Below, piece after piece: positions 10,411-18,556 of a stretch of DNA of 64,000 bases. Source of the stretch: Streptomyces liangshanensis (GTDB taxonomy: Bacteria > Actinomycetota > Actinomycetes > Streptomycetales > Streptomycetaceae); the NCBI RefSeq assembly GCF_011694815.1, contig NZ_CP050177.1, positions 620,001-684,000 of the forward strand. Reading direction: 5' to 3'. How positions within the stretch are numbered: the stretch's first letter is position 1; each line of letters begins with the position of its first letter. The position numbers were made by a program, and so were the translations under genes. The notes beneath the pieces were generated by a model, which had not been told where the DNA came from, searched no databases, and saw nothing but the letters and a program-made list of their open reading frames with translations.

Positions 10411-11973
10411 TCACCAGTCCATGCCCTGCTGCCAGTGCCTGTCTCGGTTCCGTACGGGTACATGGCCGCCAGGTGAGGTTCCGGATATCAGATCCGCGGC
10501 CTTCTCGGCTATCGCGAGGACGGTCGCGTTGGTGTTGGCCTCGGACAGCGTCGGCATGACCGAGGCATCGACCACCCGCAGCCCCTCGATCCCCTTCACT
10601 CGCAGGTGCTCGTCGGTGACCGCGGCCGCGTCCGCGCCCATCCGGCACGTGCCTCCGGTGTGACAGTACGAGATGACCGACTCGCGCAGGTAGGCGTGCA
10701 GGTCGCGGTCGTCGCGCACCGACGGACCGGGAAGCACCTCGTGGTCGCGCCAGGGCCCGAGGGCCCTGGAACCGCCTGCCTGGCGTGCCCGGCGAAGACC
10801 GGCGGTCATGCGGTCGATGTCGCGTTCGTCGGTGAGGAAGCCCGGATCGATGGCGGGCGCGGCGTCCGGGGCTCCCGAGACGAGCGTGACCGAACCACGG
10901 CTGTACGGCGACAGCAGTCCCACACCGATGGTGTAGCCACCGACCAGGTCGGGCGGCGCCAGCGGCACGTCCATGAAGAAGAGGTGCAGGTCCGGCCGGG
11001 TCACGTCCTCGCTGCTGCGCACGGCGGCGACGACATCGATGTGATTGCTGTGGCCGGGAGTCAGGTCCGCCGCGTAGGTGGCCAGCCCCACAGGGTGGTC
11101 GGACAGATTGGCGCCGACTCCGGGCAGGTCCAGGACCACCTCGATGCCGTGTTCACGGAGCATGTCCGCGGGTCCCACCCCGGACAGGTGCAGCAGGTGC
11201 GGCGAGCCGACGGCTCCGGCGCTCAGCACGACCTCGCGGGTGGCCCGTACCTCGGACTCCACCCCGCCCTCGACATAGCGGACCCCGGTGCACCGATCGC
11301 CTTCGAAGGTCAGCCCCACCACCAGGGTGTCGGTGACCACGGTGAGACGAGGGCGGCCGGCGGCCGGCGTCAGGTAGGCGTCGGCGGCGGATTGCCGGAC
11401 CCCGCCGGCCACGGTGAGCTCCGTCCAGGTGAGGCCCTCGGGGTCCGCGCCGTTGAGATCGTTCGACACAGGGATACCGAGGTCCCGGAACGCGTCGAAG
11501 GCGGCCCGTGACGCGGGATGGGGGGTGTCCACGGGCTTGGGCCGCACCGGGCCGCCGGTTCCCCGGTAGGCGGGGTCGAGCCCCTCGGTCCGCTCACTGC
11601 GCCGGAAGTACGGGAGCAGGTCGGCCGATCCCCAGCCGCGTACCCCCCAGGCATCGAGCGCCGCCGGATGGCCGCGTACGTGCATCATCGCGTTGATGGC
11701 GCTGGAGCCGCCCAGCACCTTGCCTCGCGGGTAGACGATCTCCCTGTTGTTCAGCCCCGCCTGTGCGACGGTCCGGAACCCCCAGTCCACCTCACCGCCC
11801 CACAGGCTGAACCAAGCACCCGGCACCGCCATCGCCGGCGGCCCCGTCGCCCGCCCCGCCTCGATCAGCAGGACCCGGACGTCCGGGTCCTGCGACAGAC
11901 GCGCCGCCAGTACGGAACCGGCCGTGCCGGCCCCCACCACCACGTAGTCGAAATCCTGCGCTGCTTCGGTCAT
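10411..11973 (-). CDS. GMC-family FAD oxidoreductase (choline/alcohol dehydrogenase-like)
   Basis: A 520-residue flavoprotein oxidising an alcohol, sugar-like or aromatic-alcohol substrate with FAD. The dinucleotide motif is YVVVGAGTAGSVLAARLS at the N-terminus; GMC signature 1 is VYPRGKVLGGSSAINAMMHVRG; signature 2 lies at AGAVGSPHLLHLSGVGP; the catalytic end has YCHTGGTCRMG and SEANTNATVLAIAEKAADLI, supplying the active-site His/Asn pair. The ATG at 11973 sits behind GAAGGG at good spacing; an ATG 12 bases earlier overlaps that site. The C-terminus runs about 20 residues past the usual end and abuts the LacI remnant. Transcribed away from the dioxygenase operon under operator copy C. Confidence 0.9.
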   Translation of the reverse strand: MTEAAQDFDYVVVGAGTAGSVLAARLSQDPDVRVLLIEAGRATGPPAMAVPGAWFSLWGGEVDWGFRTVAQAGLNNREIVYPRGKVLGGSSAINAMMHVRGHPAALDAWGVRGWGSADLLPYFRRSERTEGLDPAYRGTGGPVRPKPVDTPHPASRAAFDAFRDLGIPVSNDLNGADPEGLTWTELTVAGGVRQSAADAYLTPAAGRPRLTVVTDTLVVGLTFEGDRCTGVRYVEGGVESEVRATREVVLSAGAVGSPHLLHLSGVGPADMLREHGIEVVLDLPGVGANLSDHPVGLATYAADLTPGHSNHIDVVAAVRSSEDVTRPDLHLFFMDVPLAPPDLVGGYTIGVGLLSPYSRGSVTLVSGAPDAAPAIDPGFLTDERDIDRMTAGLRRARQAGGSRALGPWRDHEVLPGPSVRDDRDLHAYLRESVISYCHTGGTCRMGADAAAVTDEHLRVKGIEGLRVVDASVMPTLSEANTNATVLAIAEKAADLISGTSPGGHVPVRNRDRHWQQGMDW

Positions 11974-12017
11974 GAGGGACATCCCTTCGAAATAAATCAG
12001 ACAAAACGACCTCCTCA

Positions 12018-12041
12018 CTAACATACCAGTCGTTCAGTAGG
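12018..12041 (-). promoter_or_regulatory. Operator copy C upstream of the GMC gene
   Basis: Exact 24-bp inverted copy of 9636-9659. On the minus strand it reads the same way relative to its gene as copy B does to the PPOX gene, with TATGTT at its downstream end as a possible -10 and a leader of roughly 40 bases before the GMC ATG. Confidence 0.7.
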
Positions 12042-12078
12042 CAGGCCAGCTCGACCTCGAAGGGGGTCCTGGAAACTC

Positions 12079-12132
12079 GCATACCAATCGTTCAGTACGC
12101 CGTTGACATACTGAACGATTGGTATGTACGTT
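12079..12132 (+). promoter_or_regulatory. Promoter with paired operators D and E for the dioxygenase operon
   Basis: Two copies of the motif face each other: GCATACCAATCGTTCAGTAC (12079-12098) and CATACTGAACGATTGGTATG (12107-12126), separated by eight bases. The second copy is itself a near-palindrome with perfect CATAC/GTATG ends. A consensus -35 TTGACA (12103-12108) precedes it and TACGTT (12127-12132) is a -10 candidate at 18-bp spacing, so operator E fills the promoter spacer, the classical layout for repression. Confidence 0.75.
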
Positions 12133-12180
12133 GGTCATGCGGTTCAGGGGATCGGCCCCTGCAAGCCGAGGAGGAACGAC

Positions 12181-12564
12181 ATGACGCACGAGCAGACGTG
12201 GGACGTGGTGCGCCGCTACCACGAGGCGTGGACCACGACCAAGGACTTCGACGCGGCCTCGCGACTCCTCGCGGAACGCCTCGAGACGGACCTCCCCGTC
12301 AACACGTACGTGGACAAACGGGAGTTCGTGAAGGCGATCCGCGGCTTCGGCAGAAGCATTTCGAGCGTCCAGCTCCTGTCGGCTTGCGCTGGCCCCGGTC
12401 CGGGCGAGGCGCTGATGATCTACGACTTGGTGCTCGACCCGATCGGGACCCTTCGGATCGCCGAGCAGTTCAAGGTCGCCGAGGGCCGGATCACCTTCAT
12501 CCGTCAGGTCCACGACACGGCGACCATGCGGGCGGCAGGGTTCGCACCCGCCTTGTCGCTGTGA
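12181..12564 (+). CDS. NTF2-like (SnoaL-type) small protein
   Basis: A 127-residue alpha+beta-cone protein. The opening helix WDVVRRYHEAWTTTKDFDAASRLLAERLETDLPVNTYVDKREFV and the later strands with FKVAEGRITFIRQVHD are typical of NTF2/SnoaL-like domains, which serve as isomerases, cyclases, hydratases or ligand-binding folds. A strong GAGGAGG ribosome site precedes the ATG at 12181. First gene of the operon under operators D/E and 67 bp ahead of the dioxygenase, so it may process a substrate or product of ring cleavage. No catalytic residue can be assigned. Confidence 0.75.
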   Translation: MTHEQTWDVVRRYHEAWTTTKDFDAASRLLAERLETDLPVNTYVDKREFVKAIRGFGRSISSVQLLSACAGPGPGEALMIYDLVLDPIGTLRIAEQFKVAEGRITFIRQVHDTATMRAAGFAPALSL

Positions 12565-12631
12565 CCGGCGGAACTCACCGTCCGATCCCGCCGAAGCCAA
12601 CAAGCACATCCAAGGAGATGAAGTCAGAGCA

Positions 12632-13438
12632 ATGACCGAATACAACGAGCGCGTGGCCGAGGTGTCGGGCGAGCTTCTCCAGGCGATTCGCGGCGTCCTG
12701 CTCGCGAAGAAGGTCCAGTACGACGAGTACTCGGCCGCGGTCCTGTGGATTCGCGATCTCGTCGACGCCCGCGAGGTGCCGATGTTCATCGACAACCACT
12801 TCGAGGCGACGGTCGAGAAGGCCACGTTCGACGGCCTGCCGGGCTCGCAGGGAACGGTCGAGGGCCCGTACTACGTCGAGAACGCGCCCCTCCTGACGGA
12901 GAAGCCGTACGTCATGCCCATGCGCGACGACGAGCCGGGTGAGGCGATGGTGCTCAGCGGCCAGGTCCTCGACCTCGACGGCAAGCCCGTTCCCGGCGCA
13001 CTCATCGACATGTGGCACGCCGGCAACGACGGCACCTACTCCAGCTTCGTCGGCGACGCTCCCCCGCTGAACCTCCGGTGCAAGCTCGTCACGGACGACG
13101 AGGGCCGCTTCCGGATCAGGACGATCAGGCCGCAGCCGTACCAGATTCCCACGGGCGGTCCCACAGGACGCTTCCTGACCATGATCGGCCGCCACGCGTG
13201 GCGGCCCGCGCACTTCCACCTCAAGGTCTCGGCCGAGGGCCACCAACTGGTCACGACACAGCTCTACTTCCGTGGCGGGGACTGGCTCGAAGGAGACGGC
13301 GACGTATCGGGAGCCGTCAAGGAGAACTTGAAGATCGACGTGATCCGGAACGAGGACAAGGACCTGGCAGCCCTGTACGCGCTGAGCACCCCGTTCAACT
13401 CGTGCGAATACACCTTCCACCTGCGACCCGCGGCGTGA
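12632..13438 (+). CDS. Intradiol ring-cleavage dioxygenase (catechol/hydroxyquinol 1,2-dioxygenase family)
   Basis: A 268-residue Fe(III) enzyme that would open a catechol- or hydroxyquinol-type ring between the hydroxyls. An N-terminal helical dimerisation domain (about residues 1-75) precedes the beta-sandwich catalytic domain. All four iron ligands are visible: a Tyr in VEGPYYV (Tyr80 or 81), Tyr170 in RPQPYQIPT, and His194/His196 in RPAHFHLKV. VPGALIDMWHAGNDGTYS matches the conserved substrate-cavity segment. The ribosome site AAGGAG is about 15 bases from the ATG, so initiation may be weak or coupled to a five-codon frame (ATG 12618) whose TGA overlaps this start. Substrate remains open. 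Confidence 0.88.
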   Translation: MTEYNERVAEVSGELLQAIRGVLLAKKVQYDEYSAAVLWIRDLVDAREVPMFIDNHFEATVEKATFDGLPGSQGTVEGPYYVENAPLLTEKPYVMPMRDDEPGEAMVLSGQVLDLDGKPVPGALIDMWHAGNDGTYSSFVGDAPPLNLRCKLVTDDEGRFRIRTIRPQPYQIPTGGPTGRFLTMIGRHAWRPAHFHLKVSAEGHQLVTTQLYFRGGDWLEGDGDVSGAVKENLKIDVIRNEDKDLAALYALSTPFNSCEYTFHLRPAA

Positions 13439-13484
13439 CGACGTGCCACGGGCCAAGGAAGAACACCACCACAGGAGGACAAAG

Positions 13485-13880
13485 ATGAACGTCACAAGCA
13501 ACGGACTCGAAACGATGGCCGGTCCCCCCGAAGGGTTCGCCGGGGACGTCTACATCGACGTGATCAGCAAGCCCCTGCCGCCTTCCCGGATCATGGGCGG
13601 AGTGGTCCGCTTCACGCCCGGAGCCCACACGGCGTGGCACAGCCACCCTCTCGGCCAGACGATCTACGCCACCGAGGGCGTCGGCCTGGTCCAGCGCGAG
13701 GGCGGACCGGTGGAGGAGATCCGGCCGGGCGACCGCGTCTCGATCGAGCCGGGCGAGAACCACTGGCACGGTGCCGCCCCCGGGTGTTTCCACACCCAGA
13801 TCGCCTACCAGGCCGCCGACGGGACCGGCACCCACACCACTTGGGGCTCCCACCTCACCAAGGACGAGTACCCCGGGTAG
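13485..13880 (+). CDS. Cupin-domain protein
   Basis: A 131-residue single-domain cupin. Cupin motif 1 is visible as PGAHTAWHSHPLGQTIYATEGVG with two metal-binding His, and motif 2 as IRPGDRVSIEPGENHWHGAA with a further His. The sequence resembles small cupins that accompany carboxymuconolactone- or quinone-processing genes. AGGAGG lies six bases before the ATG at 13485. It follows the dioxygenase by 46 bp and should be cotranscribed; a role as a metal-dependent isomerase or dioxygenase in the same pathway is inference. Confidence 0.85.
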   Translation: MNVTSNGLETMAGPPEGFAGDVYIDVISKPLPPSRIMGGVVRFTPGAHTAWHSHPLGQTIYATEGVGLVQREGGPVEEIRPGDRVSIEPGENHWHGAAPGCFHTQIAYQAADGTGTHTTWGSHLTKDEYPG

Positions 13881-14135
13881 ATCCCACAGCGGCGCCGGCG
13901 ACGGGCACCCCAAGGCGTCATCCCCTCCGGATGACCAGGTGGTCCCCGGACTCACAGGTCCCCGGCCCTCACGCTCAACCGGCGGCGCCGCTCCACCCCG
14001 GCCGTCCCGGCCGACGCCCCAGGGTCCGTACGGAGCAGGGATTGACACCTTCCGTGGCCCACCCCCATCCCCACGTCCAACGACCACTTACTGACCATCA
14101 CCACCCAGAACTCCACCACCCCAATGGAGGACACC

Positions 14136-15179
14136 ATGCGCGCAGCACTCATGTACGGCGCCGGCGATGTCCGTGTCGAGAATGTCGCCGATCCCGTCAT
14201 CAAGCACCCCACCGACGCCGTGGTCCGCATTACGGCGGCCGCCGTCTGCGGCAGCGACCTGCACCTCTTCAACTCACTGAGTCCGACAGCCGGGCCCCTC
14301 CGGATGGGCCACGAGTTCGTCGGCGTCGTCGAGGACACCGGCTCCGAGGTCACCACCGTCAAGCGCGGCGACCTGGTCGTCTCCCCGTTCGCGATCTCCG
14401 ACAACACCTGCGAGTTCTGCCGCGAGGGCCTGCAGACCTCCTGCACCCACCCGGAGGCGAACTACTGGGACTTCAAACCGGACGAGGGCGCCCAGGCCGA
14501 GGCCATCCGCGTGACCCTGGCCGACGGCAGCCTCGTCAAGCTCCCCGTCGCCGCGGACTCGGCTCTCGTCCCCTCCCTGCTGACCCTGTCGGACGTGTAC
14601 TGCACCGGCCACCGGGCCGCCGTGCTGGGCGGTGTCGACGAGCACACCCGCGTCACCGTGATCGGCGACGGCGCCGTCGGCCTGATGGCGGTACTCTCCG
14701 CCAAGCTCCTGGGCGCCGAGCAGATCATCCTCATGGGACGCCACCCGGACCGCACCGACCTGGGCCGCGAGTTCGGCGCCACCGACATCGTGGCCGCCCG
14801 CGGCGCCGAAGGCATCGAAGCGGTCCGCGAACTCACAGGCGGACAGGGCACGCACACGGTCATCGAAGCCGTCGGCCACCTGCCGGCCTACGAACAGGCG
14901 GTCGGCGTCGTGCGCGCGGGCGGCATCATCAGCCGCATCGGCGTCCCGCAGTACGAAGAGGCACCGATCGGCATGGCCAGCCTCTTCATGCGCAACGTCT
15001 GCCTCACCGGTGGACTCGCCCCGGTCCGCGCCTACATCGACGAACTCATGCCCGCCATCCTGGATGGCACCATCGAACCCGGAAAGGTCTTCGACACCAC
15101 CACGGACGTCGACGGCGTCCCCGCCGGATATCGGAGCATGGCCGACCGGCAGAGCCTCAAGATCCTCGTCAAGCCCTGA
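14136..15179 (+). CDS. Zinc-dependent alcohol dehydrogenase (MDR superfamily)
   Basis: A 347-residue NAD(P)-dependent medium-chain dehydrogenase. Catalytic-zinc ligands appear in AAVCGSDLH (Cys) and GHEFVG (His-Glu); the Rossmann motif is VTVIGDGAVGLMAVLSAKLLGAE. The structural-zinc lobe reads DNTCEFCREGLQTSC, with only three of the usual four Cys, so that site may be incomplete. The ATG at 14136 is preferred to the one at 14124 because TGGAGG lies between them. Last gene of the dioxygenase-cupin row after a 255-bp gap, likely oxidising or reducing a pathway alcohol/aldehyde. Confidence 0.88.
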   Translation: MRAALMYGAGDVRVENVADPVIKHPTDAVVRITAAAVCGSDLHLFNSLSPTAGPLRMGHEFVGVVEDTGSEVTTVKRGDLVVSPFAISDNTCEFCREGLQTSCTHPEANYWDFKPDEGAQAEAIRVTLADGSLVKLPVAADSALVPSLLTLSDVYCTGHRAAVLGGVDEHTRVTVIGDGAVGLMAVLSAKLLGAEQIILMGRHPDRTDLGREFGATDIVAARGAEGIEAVRELTGGQGTHTVIEAVGHLPAYEQAVGVVRAGGIISRIGVPQYEEAPIGMASLFMRNVCLTGGLAPVRAYIDELMPAILDGTIEPGKVFDTTTDVDGVPAGYRSMADRQSLKILVKP

Positions 15180-15828
15180 CCTCCGGACACCGGTGGAGGC
15201 CGGACAAGGCCACACCCACAGACCGGGTGGCCCGCAGTGCCTGCGCGAGGAAGCTCAGGGCTCCCAGCCGTTCAAGTGCGTGTTGCGCGGTCATCTCGTA
15301 GGGAGCGATGTTGCGGACGGTCGTATCGAGTCCGGTTGCGTACTTGGACATGCCCTTCCGCATGAAGCTGACCGTGCGGCCGCTCGGGCCCCCCGGCCAC
15401 CTAAGCGCCGGCTTTCGGTCGTCGAGGACCTTCTCGCCCGTCGAGCCAGTTCCCGCTCGGACCGGTGGTGCCGTCCCCACACACGACCGGCGGCCCTCGA
15501 AGTGCGCCGGCCCCAGGGCCCGCTTCATCTCGCGCCCCACGGGCTGGAGGTCACGAGACGCGCCGGCGCTTGACGCCTGTCTGGTCGAGGAGTTGGCCAC
15601 GTCGTGGCAATCCGTACTCAAGGGTGGACGTCATGGCGCACAAGGCGGCACAGGAGGCGGGCCGCAGGAGCCGGCGACCGGCCGGTACCGCGGCCCGAGT
15701 CCCGCGTGCCGGGGCCCATTCTCACCCACCTGTTGACGGCCCCCTGTCGATCTGCGCGTGACGCTCGGTCGCCCTGAACCGACCCCTGCCGGGACCATGG
15801 TCGGTGGGTCGCGGCCAGAACCGCGCGG
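15180..15828. other. Gene-free stretch of about 650 bp
   Basis: No frame has a recognisable domain, good start or codon pattern. A minus-strand frame containing YEMTAQHALERLGALSFLAQALRATR is the most protein-like piece, but its surroundings are low-complexity and I cannot place it in a family. It marks the border between the catabolic island and a less GC-rich block. Confidence 0.45.
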
Positions 15829-16602
15829 TCATGGAGCGGTGATCACCGTCATAAATTCCTGTGTTTCGAATCCGATCGACGCGTAAACAGATTCGGCCGC
15901 ACCGCTCACCGCATGCAGATACGCGGCATCCGCCCCGGCGGAAAACCCTCTTCTCACTATTTCCGCAGTGACCATCCGCGCATAGCCGCGCCGTCGATAT
16001 TCCGGCAGCGTACTGATGGTGAATATTCCGATCTGCCCGCCGGTGGATGCCGTCATGCCCGTTCCGACAGGCACTCCTTTCAATTCCGCCAAGTAGAATG
16101 AGAACCCTTCGAGCTTCAGGGAAGGATTGGCGAGTACGTGGAAAACCTCACGGGGAACCTGATACCCAGCGGCAACGGTCTCGGCGTACAGAACCAGCTC
16201 GTCAGCCGCCAAGGCCCGCACGCGCAGCGGATCAGTGGTCAGTTCGCGCAGCGCTCCGCTTCTCGAGCTCAGTGTCATCAAAGGCTGCCGCTCGTATCGG
16301 GTCAGCCCGTGCGCTGCCGCCACTTCGGCGACGTCTCGATCCGGCACTCCCCGCACCCTGATGCTCCATGGGAGTCTCTGCGCACCCGCCAGGGAAGTAA
16401 GTGAAGAAATTTGACTGACATCCGGCGACAAAAGGGGGCTCACGATCCCGTTCAATGAAGCAATGGGCGCGCCGGACATCGCGAAGAGAGTCCCATCCGG
16501 ACTCCTCTGCGTTCGCCCCGTCAAAGCCGTGGCCAAGTTCTCAAGTGCGGCCACATAGGAAAAGGTGACCGCTTCCAGGGGATCGTCCACTGGATTCATC
16601 AT
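15829..16602 (-). CDS. GNAT-family N-acetyltransferase
   Basis: A 257-residue protein whose C-terminal half is a GNAT acetyltransferase domain: a beta4 strand GGQIGIFTISTLPEYRRRGYARMVTAEIVRRGF with the acetyl-CoA loop (RRRGYA) and a later SVYASIGFETQEF. The N-terminal 130 residues are a second, degenerate GNAT-like region, as in double-domain members. The start ATG-ATG at 16602/16599 follows the thioesterase stop by ten bases with an AGGCGA ribosome site. Codons are noticeably less GC3-rich than neighbours (many ATT, AAT, TTT). Substrate unknown. Confidence 0.8.
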   Translation of the reverse strand: MMNPVDDPLEAVTFSYVAALENLATALTGRTQRSPDGTLFAMSGAPIASLNGIVSPLLSPDVSQISSLTSLAGAQRLPWSIRVRGVPDRDVAEVAAAHGLTRYERQPLMTLSSRSGALRELTTDPLRVRALAADELVLYAETVAAGYQVPREVFHVLANPSLKLEGFSFYLAELKGVPVGTGMTASTGGQIGIFTISTLPEYRRRGYARMVTAEIVRRGFSAGADAAYLHAVSGAAESVYASIGFETQEFMTVITAP

Positions 16603-16612
16603 TCGCCTCGCC

Positions 16613-17080
16613 TCACTCGATCCTGCCTTGCGGCCCTTCGATAGTCCTCGCGATTTCTCGGACACGGTCCGACCACGGCGTCGGCTGTAGCGTGATGCTG
16701 TCGAGGCGGACGACGGTGCGACTTCCGTGCGCATATGTGGTGACCCCGTCGATCGAGCACACCCGGAAACCTACGGTGGCGGAGGTGTTGCCCATGCGTT
16801 CCATCCACAGGTGAACGGCGTGTTCGCCATACGCCGTCACGGGCGCGTCATAGATGACAGTAAACGCCTTGACGACATTGAAGGCGTCCTTTTCCAGACC
16901 TGTCGAACCACCTATGCCTACATCCCGCCAAAAGGCCACGAAGGCTCGCTCGACCAGTATCTGGTACCGACTGTTGTGCAACATGCCAAAGGGATCGAAG
17001 TCGTCGAAGAAAACATTCACCGGCATCAGAACACCGAACTCGGACTTCGGCAGGGCAGTGTCTTGAACAGTACGTGCCAT
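16613..17080 (-). CDS. Hot-dog-fold acyl-CoA thioesterase (4HBT type)
   Basis: A 155-residue single hot-dog domain. MPVNVFFDDFDPFGMLHNSRYQ followed by LVERAFVAFWRDVG matches the family pattern of strand, catalytic Asp, turn with HNS/HNA and the long central helix of 4-hydroxybenzoyl-CoA thioesterases. It would hydrolyse an acyl- or aroyl-CoA/ACP thioester. GAAGGAG lies seven bases before the ATG at 17080; an upstream frame extension would cross the promoter. First gene of a two-gene operon with the GNAT; the pair shares a lower-GC composition and a dyad-controlled promoter. Confidence 0.82.
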   Translation of the reverse strand: MARTVQDTALPKSEFGVLMPVNVFFDDFDPFGMLHNSRYQILVERAFVAFWRDVGIGGSTGLEKDAFNVVKAFTVIYDAPVTAYGEHAVHLWMERMGNTSATVGFRVCSIDGVTTYAHGSRTVVRLDSITLQPTPWSDRVREIARTIEGPQGRIE

Positions 17081-17156
17081 CACTTTTCTCCTTCGTTGCG
17101 TACAGGCCGACTTCGGACGCTGATCCCACAGCAGCAGTGGCCGGCCCATGGATGCC

Positions 17157-17191
17157 ACGCTACGCAAGTTTGCCATCTGTGGCAAACTTGC
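17157..17191 (-). promoter_or_regulatory. Promoter of the thioesterase operon covered by a perfect 12-bp dyad
   Basis: GCAAGTTTGCCA, four bases TCTG, then its exact complement TGGCAAACTTGC span 17164-17191. On the minus strand a -35 TTGCCA (17185-17180), 17-bp spacer and -10 TAGCGT (17162-17157) lie across it, so a dimeric repressor would block the thioesterase/GNAT promoter. It sits in the divergent gap before the DUF4331 gene and may affect both. Confidence 0.75.
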
Positions 17192-17378
17192 TTTGGGAGG
17201 CATCCAGGTCGACCGACCTCATGCCGCCGAGGACGACGTGGCAGCCCCTGACCCTTGCCGCGGGCCGGTCGTCGGCACCCGAGAACGCCTTCGGACCGGA
17301 AGCGCGTCGCAACGCCTTCCGTTCCTCCGGCACCACTAGATTCCGAGCAAAGCGGATCGCGAAGAAAACGGAGCAGTC

Positions 17379-18401
17379 ATGTCTCATCACCTCGACACCC
17401 CGCTGGCGGCGCAGAACGGCCAGCTGTTCATCGACGACCTCTATGTCTTCCCCGGCGAGGACAGCACGGTGTTCGTCATGGACGTGAACTCGAACATCAC
17501 CGGCGTATACGCCGAGCCGGGCTTCCACCACGAGGCGCGCTACGAGATCAAGGTGCACTTCGACGGCGCCGACCACGAGGCCCTGACCTACCGGTTCTCC
17601 TTCGGCGAGCCCGGCGCGGACGGCCGGCAGTCGCTGCGCCTGCACTCCCTGACCGGCGCCGACGCTCAGGGGGACGCCGCCGAGGGGGAGTTGGTGCTGG
17701 AGGGCCGTACCGGTGAAACCGCGTCGGGGGCCGGAATCCGCGCCTGGGCCGGGCGGGTCCAGGACGCCTTCTACGTCGACCTGTCCCTGCTCTCCCTCGT
17801 CAACGGCGCCGTGGGGAAGGGCACCGCGGTGGACCTGTCGTCCTGGAACCCCCGGGAGGCGCAGAACACCTTCGCCGGTACGACGGTCGAGGCGATCGTC
17901 CTCGACGTCCCGCACACCCACGACCGGTTGCGGCCCGGGGCCCGTACCGGCGTGTGGTGCGCGACCAAGCTGGCCACCGACGCCGGCGGGTGGCGGCAGA
18001 TCAACCGGGGCGGCAACCCGATGATGTGGCCGATCTTCTGGCCCGACGACACGGACTTCTCGAACCCGGCCAACACCCGCCACCCGTCCGAGGACGTCGC
18101 CGCCGACGGCCGGGCGATCGCCGGCCGCATCGCCACCGTGGTCGCCGCCACCGGCACCTCCGCCGACCCCGCCGGATACGGGCAGACCGTCGCCCTGCAA
18201 CTCCTCCCGGACGTGCTGCCCTACGTGATCGGGACCCCCGCCTCCTTCGGCTTCGCCGCCCGCAACGGCCGCACCCGCGCGGACAACTCACCCGAGGTGA
18301 TGATGTCCCTCGTCACCAACCTGCCCGTGCCCAGCGGCCTCTCCCCCGCCACCACCAAGGACCAGCGGAACGACCGTTTCCCCTACGTCGTACCGCAGTG
18401 A
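17379..18401 (+). CDS. DUF4331-family protein
   Basis: A 340-residue protein opening MSHHLDTPLAAQNGQLFIDDLYVFPG and containing DPxxDW-like acidic clusters, the hallmark of the DUF4331 family, whose members are beta-rich and of unknown biochemical role. There is no signal peptide, so it should be cytoplasmic. The ATG at 17379 is the first good start in a gap that also holds the thioesterase promoter. Other family landmarks are the internal RTGVWCATK and the C-terminal FPYVVPQ. A 10-bp hairpin follows the stop. Confidence 0.75.
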   Translation: MSHHLDTPLAAQNGQLFIDDLYVFPGEDSTVFVMDVNSNITGVYAEPGFHHEARYEIKVHFDGADHEALTYRFSFGEPGADGRQSLRLHSLTGADAQGDAAEGELVLEGRTGETASGAGIRAWAGRVQDAFYVDLSLLSLVNGAVGKGTAVDLSSWNPREAQNTFAGTTVEAIVLDVPHTHDRLRPGARTGVWCATKLATDAGGWRQINRGGNPMMWPIFWPDDTDFSNPANTRHPSEDVAADGRAIAGRIATVVAATGTSADPAGYGQTVALQLLPDVLPYVIGTPASFGFAARNGRTRADNSPEVMMSLVTNLPVPSGLSPATTKDQRNDRFPYVVPQ

Positions 18402-18411
18402 ATGCCCGGTT

Positions 18412-18452
18412 CGCGAAGCGGTGACGCCTAAACCGTATCCAGCCGCTTCGCG
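18412..18452 (+). terminator. Hairpin after the DUF4331 gene
   Basis: Arms CGCGAAGCGG and CCGCTTCGCG (10 bp, exact) around a 21-base loop, starting ten bases after the stop. The large loop makes termination less certain than for other hairpins in the window. Confidence 0.55.
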
Positions 18453-18556
18453 CCCCGGCAGGACGAGCAGCCGCCACAGCGGGATCAGATTTCGCACGAA
18501 CGGCGATTGGGTCGCTCATTGACCAAAGACGCCCAGTGTCAGCAGGCGGTCCCTCG

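Noticed and set aside
9636-12041. Inverted 24-bp identical copies as terminal repeats of an insertion sequence
   Set aside because: No transposase lies between them, each copy sits at a gene start in the same orientation relative to that gene, and three diverged copies occur at other starts; shared operators explain this better.
12618-12635. Five-codon frame before the dioxygenase as a gene
   Set aside because: Too short to support; ribosome site touches its ATG. Noted only as possible coupling device.
15169-15621. A 150-codon minus-strand frame
   Set aside because: One protein-like patch but no domain, start or context; composition elsewhere low-complexity.
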